Of a stretch of DNA of 9,333 nucleotides, positions 1 to 7,900 are shown in pieces; the stretch's first letter is position 1, and every line of letters starts with the position of its first letter. The stretch comes from JAXDBV01 sp034678415 (GTDB lineage Bacteria; Bacteroidota; Bacteroidia; Bacteroidales; VadinHA17). The DNA is taken from positions 1-9,333 of the forward strand of contig JAXDBV010000121.1 in the NCBI GenBank assembly GCA_034678415.1, given 5' to 3'. The notes beneath the pieces are model-generated. The model was not told the origin of the DNA. It ran no database searches and saw nothing but the letters and a program-made list of their open reading frames with translations. A program made the translations under genes and the position numbers.

Positions 1-50
1 TTTGTTTTTTGTAAATTACATACTTCTATCAATAAACCACTTTATTCTCT

Positions 51-2003
51 ATGGCATATATTAAATTTGAAAAGTCACAGCTTATAAACCTGGAATATTC
101 GCTGTGCAAGGAAATACTGAGATCGAACAGAGCCGGTTCTTATGCCTGTACCACGATAGTCGACTGCAATACAAGGAAATACCATGGGCTTTTGATATGT
201 CCCCTGAGACAATTCGGAGGGGAAAAATTCGTGTTGCTTTCAGCATTGGATGTGTCGGTTATTCAGCATGATATGGTATTTAACCTGGGCATACATAAAT
301 ACAAGGGTGATTATTATGATCCAAAGGGACACAAGTACATCAGTGACTTTGAGACCGACATCATACCGCAAACGACATATGAGATCGGGAATGTTGTCCT
401 TGTGAAGGAGACGATGCTTGTGGAACACAGGGAGCAATACCTGAGCCGGTTCACACTGGCTGAATCGAATGATCCTGTAATTCTCCGGTTCAGACCGTTT
501 CTCGCTTTCCGTAATATACACGGTCTGACGCGTGCAAACGTGGAAGCCGATACCTGGGTTGACCCTGTACAGAACGGTATTAAACTAAACCTGTATCCCG
601 GTTTTCCATACCTGCATTTGCAGTTCTCCAGGAAACCTGAATTTGTGCATATGCCCGACTGGTATTACAATCTCGAATACGATCGTGAGAAGGAAAGGGG
701 CTATGATTGTCATGAAGACCTGTTTGTTCCCGGATATTTTGATCTGAAGGTAAAGAAGGGTGAAAGCATCATTTTCAGCGGCAGCACGGAAGAGGTGAAG
801 CCCGCAACATTTGGGAAACTCTTTGTTCTCGAGCTGCAAAAACGCATTCCCAGAACCAGCTTTCATCATTGCCTGGTCAACGCTGCCAGACAGTTTATAA
901 TACACCATGAGGGCCGAACGGAAATCATTGCTGGTTTTCCATGGTTCGGCACCTGGGGGCGTGATACATTTATTGCTCTGCCTGGCCTCACCCTGGCCAT
1001 TGATGATCCAGACACCTGTAAGGCTGTGCTCGACACCATGGTCACACGGTTAAAGAACGGCCTGTTCCCCAACATGGGCAATGAGGACGATGTAGCCTAT
1101 AACTCTGTTGATGCCCCCATGTGGTTCTTCTGGGCGTTGCAGCAATATACTGCCTATACCCGTAAACATAAGGATGTATGGAACGAATACGGCCCGGCTA
1201 TGAAATCAATTCTCCATGCCTTCCGGCAAGGAACCATGTTCGGGATCCACTTGCAGGATAACGGGCTAGTCTATGCCGGCGCTGAAGGAAAAGCATTGAC
1301 ATGGATGGATGCCGTGGTACATGGCGTACCGGTGACCCAACGGAAAGGGATGCCCGTGGAAATCAATGCATTATGGTATAATGCACTGAAATTCAGCCTA
1401 ATGCTTGCTGGTGAAGCGAAGGATAATGCCTTCCATGAAGCATGGAGTCGTTACTCTGAAACGGTGGCTTCCTCGTTCATTTCAACCTACTGGGATCCCG
1501 ATAAGGGATATCTGGCTGATGTGGTTGATGGCGGCATGGTCGACTGGAGTGTAAGACCGAACCAGGTGATTGCCGCTGCCCTCGACTATTCACCGCTCAC
1601 AACGGATATGAAACAGTCATTGCTCAGGGTGGTGGAGAAAGAATTGTTAACCCCCAAAGGCTTGAGAACGTTATCGCCCAAGAACAGTGCTTACAAGGGA
1701 ATATATGAGGGAAGCCAGGAAATGCGGGATCAAGCCTATCACCAGGGTACCGTATGGCCGTGGTTGCTTGAACCTTTCTGCAAAGCCTGTCTTGATGTGT
1801 TCAGGCACGGGGGCCTTCCCCTGGTGAAGAAAATTTACCATGGTTTTGAAGAGGATATGAACGATTACGGTATTGGTACTATACCCGAGATATATGATGG
1901 CGATCCCCCGCACCATCACAGGGGTGCGATATCCCAGGCTTGGAGCGTGGCTGCCTTGCTGAGAATAAAGAAAATGATTGAGACCTTTGATCCGGTAATT
2001 TGA
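51..2003 (+). CDS. Glycogen debranching enzyme, GH133 amylo-alpha-1,6-glucosidase type
   Basis: Predicted cytoplasmic enzyme of 650 residues that hydrolyses alpha-1,6-linked glucose stubs left on glycogen after phosphorylase has shortened the outer chains. The first ~240 residues look like the prokaryotic GDE N-terminal beta-rich domain, with RAGSYA at 27-32 and RKYHGLL at 42-48. Residues ~275-645 look like the GDE C-terminal (alpha/alpha)6 barrel: GFPWFGTWGRDT at 295-306, VDAPMW at 353-358, TWMDA at 417-421, YHQGTVWPW at 563-571 and IPEIYDGD from 611. By analogy with the eukaryotic enzyme, Asp420 and Glu613 are plausible acid/base residues; this is inference. It lacks the GH13 4-alpha-glucanotransferase half of eukaryotic debranching enzymes, as is usual for bacterial members of this length. 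No signal peptide is seen. The ATG at 51 gives a normal family N-terminus, and there is no clear Shine-Dalgarno site. It is the first of four co-directional glucan genes. Confidence 0.93.
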   Translation: MAYIKFEKSQLINLEYSLCKEILRSNRAGSYACTTIVDCNTRKYHGLLICPLRQFGGEKFVLLSALDVSVIQHDMVFNLGIHKYKGDYYDPKGHKYISDFETDIIPQTTYEIGNVVLVKETMLVEHREQYLSRFTLAESNDPVILRFRPFLAFRNIHGLTRANVEADTWVDPVQNGIKLNLYPGFPYLHLQFSRKPEFVHMPDWYYNLEYDREKERGYDCHEDLFVPGYFDLKVKKGESIIFSGSTEEVKPATFGKLFVLELQKRIPRTSFHHCLVNAARQFIIHHEGRTEIIAGFPWFGTWGRDTFIALPGLTLAIDDPDTCKAVLDTMVTRLKNGLFPNMGNEDDVAYNSVDAPMWFFWALQQYTAYTRKHKDVWNEYGPAMKSILHAFRQGTMFGIHLQDNGLVYAGAEGKALTWMDAVVHGVPVTQRKGMPVEINALWYNALKFSLMLAGEAKDNAFHEAWSRYSETVASSFISTYWDPDKGYLADVVDGGMVDWSVRPNQVIAAALDYSPLTTDMKQSLLRVVEKELLTPKGLRTLSPKNSAYKGIYEGSQEMRDQAYHQGTVWPWLLEPFCKACLDVFRHGGLPLVKKIYHGFEEDMNDYGIGTIPEIYDGDPPHHHRGAISQAWSVAALLRIKKMIETFDPVI

Positions 2004-2026
2004 CGGAACGGTAATAAAACAGGATT

Positions 2027-3322
2027 ATGCGCGTATTAATGTTTGGATGGGAATTTCCGCCGCATATTACGGGAGGGCTTGGTACTGCCAGCTATGGTCT
2101 TACCCGGGGGCTCTCACATTTCCCTGATGTGGATTTGCTCTTTGTTGTGCCCAGGATATTTGGCGATGAAGAACAGGAAGATATCCGTCTGATTGGTGCC
2201 GGCAGCATACCATTGGTCACGGAACAGACCGATGGCGGAAAGCTTGTGCGCAGATTTGATTACCTGCGGGTCGCTTCCGGCCTTGTTCCCTACGTCAGCC
2301 CGGAGGAATATGAGAAGCTGTCTGCTTCACGGCGGGGCGCTGCTACACGCCTGGTACCCACCGATGAGAAAGGAAGGATTGTTTTTACCGGAACCTATGG
2401 ATATGGATTGATGGATGAGATCGCGAATTATGCACTTGTGGCCTCATACATTGCAGTTAACGAACAGTTTGACCTCATTCATGCCCACGACTGGCTCACC
2501 TATCCTGCAGGCATAACAGCCAGGGAGGTATCGGGGAAACCGCTGATTATCCATGTGCATGCCACCGAGTTTGACAGGAGCGGAGGAAATGTCAATCCTG
2601 ATGTCTATGCTGTGGAGAAGAACGGAATGGATATCGCCGATAAAATCATCACGGTGAGCAACCGTACCAGAAATATTGTCATTGAGAAATACAACATCGA
2701 TCCGGAGAAGGTGGTAACGATATATAACGCTGTGGAACCGATCGAACGTGAGAAGCCCGACAGGCTGAAAAAAGGAGTGGATGAAAAAATCGTTACCTTT
2801 CTGGGACGCATCACGATGCAAAAAGGGCCGGAATATTTTATTGAAGCGGCATACCGTGTGTTACAGAAGACAAGGAATGTCCGGTTTGTGATGGCCGGCA
2901 GTGGCGATCTCATGGAACGGATGGTGCACCGGGCCGCCCGCCTGGGAATCATGGACCGCTTCCACTTCACCGGATTCCTGCGCGGCGATGATGTGATCGA
3001 TATGCTGAGTATGAGTGACCTGTACATCATGCCTTCCGTGTCGGAACCCTTCGGCATATCCCCGCTGGAAGCCATGCAATCCAATGTGCCGGTGATCATA
3101 AGCAAACAGTCGGGTGTGGCCGAGGTGCTCAAATATGCCGTGAAGATCGATTTCTGGGATATCGATGCCATCGCCGATGCCATATACGGATTCCTTCATT
3201 ATCCTGCCCTGAAAAATTTCTTTCTCAACCATGGGAAAAAGGAAGTGGATACCCTCCGTTGGGAAGACTCGGCGAGACAGGTGAAGGAACTGTACCAGTC
3301 GGTAATGCATGACCATCAATAG
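2027..3322 (+). CDS. GT4-family glycosyltransferase, probable glucan (glycogen) synthase
   Basis: A 431-residue GT-B glycosyltransferase, probably cytoplasmic, likely transferring glucose from a nucleotide sugar to an alpha-glucan; donor and acceptor cannot be read from sequence. The N-terminal Rossmann half carries the family start MRVLMFGWEFPPH with the glycine loop GGLG at 16-19, and HAHDW at 152-156, as in bacterial starch/glycogen synthases. The C-terminal half has GRITMQKG with Arg261 and Lys266, the usual phosphate-binding pair, and the E-X7-E motif SEPFGISPLE with Glu340 and Glu348. It follows the debranching gene by 23 bases and ends just before the GH57 gene, so co-transcription is likely. 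The length is normal for GT4 and shorter than GlgA (~475). The glycogen role rests on context. Alternatives are a GlgM-like maltose-1-phosphate synthase or another hexosyltransferase. Family assignment is firm, the precise reaction is not. Confidence 0.88.
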   Translation: MRVLMFGWEFPPHITGGLGTASYGLTRGLSHFPDVDLLFVVPRIFGDEEQEDIRLIGAGSIPLVTEQTDGGKLVRRFDYLRVASGLVPYVSPEEYEKLSASRRGAATRLVPTDEKGRIVFTGTYGYGLMDEIANYALVASYIAVNEQFDLIHAHDWLTYPAGITAREVSGKPLIIHVHATEFDRSGGNVNPDVYAVEKNGMDIADKIITVSNRTRNIVIEKYNIDPEKVVTIYNAVEPIEREKPDRLKKGVDEKIVTFLGRITMQKGPEYFIEAAYRVLQKTRNVRFVMAGSGDLMERMVHRAARLGIMDRFHFTGFLRGDDVIDMLSMSDLYIMPSVSEPFGISPLEAMQSNVPVIISKQSGVAEVLKYAVKIDFWDIDAIADAIYGFLHYPALKNFFLNHGKKEVDTLRWEDSARQVKELYQSVMHDHQ

Positions 3323-3335
3323 CAATACAGTAAGT

Positions 3336-4835
3336 ATGAAAACCATATGCCTCTATTTTCAGATCCACCAACCGTTCCGCCTAAAGAGATACCGTTTCTT
3401 CGATATTGGCAATGATCATTACTATTACGATGATTACCTGAATGAGTCGGTGGTGAGAAGGGTGGCCGACAAATGCTACATTCCTGCAAACAAAATCATT
3501 TTGGATCTGATAAAGAAGCACAAGGGCAGGTTCAGGGTTGCTTATTCCCTCTCAGGAATGTCGATCGACCAGATGGATCTTTACGCACCCGAAGTGTTAA
3601 CCAGTTTCCAGGAACTGTCGGCCACAGGAGCGGTGGAATTCCTGGCAGAAACAAACGCACACTCCCTGGCATCGCTAAAAGATAAGGATGAGTTTATCCG
3701 GCAGGTGAATATTCACAGGGAAAAAATCAAAACTCTGTTTGGTCAAATTCCACGGGTGTTCAGGAATACCGAACTGGTGTATTCTGATACCATCGGCAGT
3801 ATGGTGGCTGAAATGGACTTTATGGCTATCCTTACCGAAGGAGCCAAACATATCCTGGGATGGAGAAGTCCTAATTACTTGTATTACAACGTAATGAATC
3901 CAAAGTTGAAAGTGCTGTTGAGGAACTTTAAACTGAGTGATGATATTGCATTCAGGTTCTCCAACAGAAGCTGGAGTGAATGGCCCCTCACAGCGGAAAA
4001 ATTCGCTGGCTGGCTGAATGCCATCCCTGCCGGGGAACAGATCATCAACATATTTATTGACTATGAAACCTTTGGTGAGCACCATTGGGCTGATACCGGT
4101 ATCTTTGACTTTCTCAAAGCATTGCCCTCTGCCGTTCTGAGGGCAAAGATGAAGTTCGGTACTCCTTCGGAAATAGCCACGGAACATCAACCCGTCGCCG
4201 GGATTCATGTACCTCACCCGGTCTCCTGGGCTGATGAGGAAAGAGACCTTACAGCATGGCTCGGGAATGACCTTCAGGTTGAAGCGTTTAACAACCTCTA
4301 CCGCTATACAGCCATGATCAGGCAATGTGACAATCCCGATCTGAAAAAAGACTGGGACATCCTCCAGAACAGTGACCACTTCTACTATATGTGTACCAAG
4401 TTCTTCTCCGACGGAGCTGTGCATTCTTACTTTAATCCATATAATAGTCCCTATGATGCCTTCATCAACTATATGAATGTACTGAACGATTTCAGCAGAA
4501 GGCTCAGCCATACATTGCCGGAAAACGAGGCAGAGATCGAGAGAATGCAATTCAACAGGATGCTGGAAGAAAAGGACCGGCAAATCATGAAATACCGGGA
4601 TGAATGTGAAAAGCTTAGCAGTCTTCTCAATGAGAAAAAAATAACCGCCGGTCGAAAACGATCAACCGGAACAGCTGTAAAAAAATCTGCCGGTGAACAA
4701 CCGTTCTCGGCTACCCTTTCTGAGATAATGAAGAAGGCCCCTGTCACACGGCAGGCATCAGGAAAAAAGAGCGGCAGGAAAAGTACCGTTAAGAATCGGT
4801 CTAAATCGAAGGGGAGACAACAACGGGGAAAATAA
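3336..4835 (+). CDS. GH57 alpha-glucan hydrolase/transferase (alpha-amylase-like) with basic C-terminal tail
   Basis: A 499-residue GH57 enzyme, probably cytoplasmic (no signal peptide), acting on alpha-1,4-glucan. From the preferred start the protein begins MKTICLYFQIHQPFRLKRYR, with the GH57 HQP motif at 11-13. The retaining nucleophile candidate is Glu146 in FRNTELVYS, and the acid/base candidate is Asp242 in DYETFGEHHW; HPVSWADEERDLTAW lies further on. The catalytic part ends near residue 390. Residues ~396-435 form a charged, heptad-like probable coiled coil, and 436-499 form a tail with 19 Lys/Arg and only 2 acidic residues, likely disordered. An in-frame ATG at 3309 would add nine residues (MTINSNTVS) and overlap the upstream gene by 14 bases; I prefer 3336 because HQP normally sits about ten residues from the start. 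GH57 includes alpha-amylase, 4-alpha-glucanotransferase and branching activities, so the exact reaction is open. Confidence 0.9.
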   Translation: MKTICLYFQIHQPFRLKRYRFFDIGNDHYYYDDYLNESVVRRVADKCYIPANKIILDLIKKHKGRFRVAYSLSGMSIDQMDLYAPEVLTSFQELSATGAVEFLAETNAHSLASLKDKDEFIRQVNIHREKIKTLFGQIPRVFRNTELVYSDTIGSMVAEMDFMAILTEGAKHILGWRSPNYLYYNVMNPKLKVLLRNFKLSDDIAFRFSNRSWSEWPLTAEKFAGWLNAIPAGEQIINIFIDYETFGEHHWADTGIFDFLKALPSAVLRAKMKFGTPSEIATEHQPVAGIHVPHPVSWADEERDLTAWLGNDLQVEAFNNLYRYTAMIRQCDNPDLKKDWDILQNSDHFYYMCTKFFSDGAVHSYFNPYNSPYDAFINYMNVLNDFSRRLSHTLPENEAEIERMQFNRMLEEKDRQIMKYRDECEKLSSLLNEKKITAGRKRSTGTAVKKSAGEQPFSATLSEIMKKAPVTRQASGKKSGRKSTVKNRSKSKGRQQRGK

Positions 4836-4922
4836 TAATTAATATCTTTATCCTTTTCCGCAGGTGCAATCATATCTGCCAATACAATGTAATTCAGACA
4901 TTTTAAATATTTTATTTACTCC
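4836..4922 (+). promoter_or_regulatory. A/T-rich leader before the fusion gene; possible promoter region
   Basis: This is the largest gap between genes in the window. Its last ~35 bases are almost pure A/T and include a perfect six-base inverted repeat, TAAATA (4904-4909) and TATTTA (4913-4918), ending four bases before the ATG at 4923. TATCTTTA at 4843-4850 differs by one base from the Bacteroidota -7 element TAnnTTTG, but no TTTG -33 partner lies at the right distance upstream. An unstructured A/T-rich leader is the usual translation-initiation context in this phylum. A separate promoter for the fusion gene is possible but unproven; read-through from the three upstream genes is equally plausible. 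Confidence 0.25.
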
Positions 4923-7900
4923 ATGGCAAAACATTATCTGAAACCGGATTATCTGTTTGAAACGAGCTGGGAAGTATGCAACAAGGTGGGCGGTATTCAT
5001 ACGGTGGTATCCACCAAAGCCAGGATATTAACCGCTGAATATAAGAATAGCTATATCTGTATCGGCCCTGATGTTTTCAGGGGAGAAGGTGAACATCCCG
5101 AGTTTACCGAAGATAAAGAATTGTTCAAGTTCTGGCGGGAAAAAGCAGCCGGCGAAGGATTACGGTTTAAAATAGGCCGGTGGAAAATTGGAGGTTCACC
5201 GGTGGCTATCCTGGTGGACTTTACTCCCTACTTTCCGGAGAAAGACCATATTTTTGCCAAGCTGTGGGAAACCTATAAGCTTGATTCTCTCTCCGGACAA
5301 TGGGATTATATTGAACCGGCCCTCTTCGGATATGCGGTGGGCAAGGTAATTGAGAGCTTTGCCAGGTTTAACCTTACTCCTGCTGAACGCATCATTGCCC
5401 AGTTCCATGAATGGATGACCGGCACCGGTATCCTCTATCTTAAGAAGGAAGTGCCCCAGGTAGGTACCGTGTTTACTACCCATGCCACAGTTCTCGGACG
5501 ATCCCTGGCCGGTAATAATTTCCCCCTGTACAGGAACCTGAAACAGTTCGATTCAAACCAGATTGCGAAAGATTTTAATATCCGGTCGAAACATTCACTG
5601 GAAAAACTGTCGGCGGCAGAAGCGGATGTGTTCACCACCGTAAGTGAGATCACGGCCAATGAATGCAGCCAGTTCCTTGAAAAAAACGTGGACCTGGTTA
5701 CCCCCAACGGTTTTGAAGACAGCTTTGTCCCTGAAAAGGAAGAGTTTTTCGAAAAACGGAAGAAGGCCAGGGAGCAGTACTTCCGGGTGGCCAATGCCCT
5801 TTTTAATGTTGAGATGCCGCAGGAAACAATATGTATGGCCACCAGCGGACGCTACGAATTCAGGAATAAGGGCATTGATCTTTTCATCGATGCCCTCGGT
5901 AAACTCAACGAGAATAAGCAGCTTAAGAGACCGGTGCTTGCATTCCTCCTCGTCCCGGCTGGTCATTATGGGCCCCGGAAACACCTGGTTGATAAACTAA
6001 ATAACCCAGAGGATAAATATGTCTTTGAAGACAGGTATGTGACACACAACCTGCATAGTACCGGTATTGATCTGATCATCAATAGATTAAAAAACTCCGG
6101 CCTCAATAATATGCCGGAAGATAATGTCAAGGTGATCTTCGTGCCCTGCTATCTCGATGGCAGGGACGGGATATTCAATATGCAATACTATGATTTCATA
6201 ATCGGTCTTGACCTTACCGTCTTTCCTTCCTACTACGAACCCTGGGGCTATACCCCCCTGGAAAGCCTGGCCTTTCATATCCCGACGGTAACTACCAGCC
6301 TTACGGGATTTGGCCTTTGGGTGAGCGCTCACTACACCGAAATCGATCATGGTGCCATTATTATCCCCCGTACCGATGATAACGATGCCGATGTAGTGAA
6401 CGAACTGGTGAAGAACATTAACCTTTACATCAATCTTTCCGAGAGCGAATATAATAAAGTAAGAGAAAAAGCATTGGAGATCTCCCGCATTGCTCTCTGG
6501 GACAACCTGGTTGATTATTACCGCATTGCCTATCATAAATCCCTCGAAAATGTGGAATCGCGGGCCGACACCTTTGTGTTTGAACCGCAAGCGGAGCCTG
6601 AACCGGTTATTATAGAGAGGCCGCTCGATATGACCCCGCAATGGAAGAAGGTGATCATTCATGCCAAACTGCCTGCACGGCTGAGCAAGTTGCGCGAACT
6701 GGCCATGAACCTGTGGTGGTCCTGGGACATCGAAACCAGGGAACTGTTCGAAAGCATCGACCCGGATGCATGGTATGAGGTACAACACAATCCTTTCCTG
6801 CTGTTCGAGGCAGTCAGTTACCAGAAATACAAGGAGCTGGAAAAAGACAAGAGCTTCATCTCTAAACTTGATAAGATATACGAACGGTTCCAGGACTACA
6901 TGGCCAGGAAGGAGGAAAAAAAGCCTCCCAAGATTGCATATTTCAGTATGGAATATGGTTTGCATGACTCACTGAAGATCTATTCCGGCGGCCTTGGTAT
7001 CCTTGCCGGTGATTACCTGAAGGAGGCCAGTGATAAGAATATCGATTTGGTGGGAATTGGGCTTCTCTACCGCTTCGGCTATTTCAAACAGCTTATCTCC
7101 ATTTTTGGGGAGCAGATATCCCTTGATGATATCCAGCAGTTCTCCAAGTTGCCGGTTAAAATGATCAGGGATGAACAGGGAGCCCCGGTCACCTTGTCGA
7201 TCGCTCTCCCCGGACGAACATTGTTGTCAAGGATATGGAAAGTGGAGGTCGGTCGCATCGATCTTTACCTCCTTGATACCGACCTTGATGAGAACCTGCC
7301 GAACGACCGTCCCATTACGCACAGGTTATACGGCGGGAACAGGGAAACCAGGCTTCTCCAGGAATTGCTCCTGGGGATCGGTGGCATACGCCTGCTCTCC
7401 ATCCTGGGCATAAAACCCGATCTCTTCCATAGCAACGAAGGCCATTCCGCATTCATCGGCATTGAAAGGATACGGCGACTCATCCAGAACAGGACTCTCA
7501 CCTTCCAGGAAGCCAAAGAAATCGTCAGGGCTTCCACACTTTTTACCACCCATACCCCCGTGCCCGCCGGCCACGATGCCTTCCCCGAAGATATGCTTAG
7601 AACATACATTCCCCATTATGCCGACCGGCTGAAAATATCATGGCAGGAATTCATGGGTCTGGGACGACGAAACCAGAACGACCCGAACGAGGAATTCAAT
7701 ATGTCGCACCTGGCCATCAGTCTCTCCCAGGAAGTGAACGGTGTGAGCATGCTGCACGGAGAAGTGAGCCGTGAAATGTTTTCTTCCATCTGGCAGGGCT
7801 ACCTGCCCGAGGAACTATACATAGGCTATGTGACCAACGGGGTACATCTTGCTTCATGGACAGCCAAGGAATGGAGAGTGCTGTATGAGAGACTGTTCGG

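Noticed and set aside
1..28. Possible Bacteroidota promoter (TTTG at 1-4, TACTTCTA at 21-28) before the debranching gene
   Set aside because: The second element matches TAnnTTTG poorly and the 16-base gap is shorter than the usual ~19-21. The upstream sequence is cut off by the window edge, so a promoter cannot be judged.
2605..3183. Minus-strand open frame of about 190 codons inside the GT4 gene
   Set aside because: It mirrors the conserved GT4 C-terminal half. Its Ser/Ile/Met-rich composition looks like an antisense shadow and no domain is recognisable.
3675..4583. Minus-strand open frame of about 300 codons inside the GH57 gene
   Set aside because: It lies wholly antisense to a well-supported GH57 coding region and shows no recognisable motif; long antisense frames are expected here from codon bias.
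6541..6670. Suspicion that the synthase-phosphorylase fusion is a sequencing or assembly artefact
   Set aside because: The frame is continuous, the linker is a plausible acidic proline-containing spacer, and the domains on both sides are complete with no stop or frame change.
6087..6965. Minus-strand open frame of about 290 codons inside the fusion gene
   Set aside because: It is antisense to the conserved end of the GT3 domain, the linker and the start of the phosphorylase. No protein family is recognisable.
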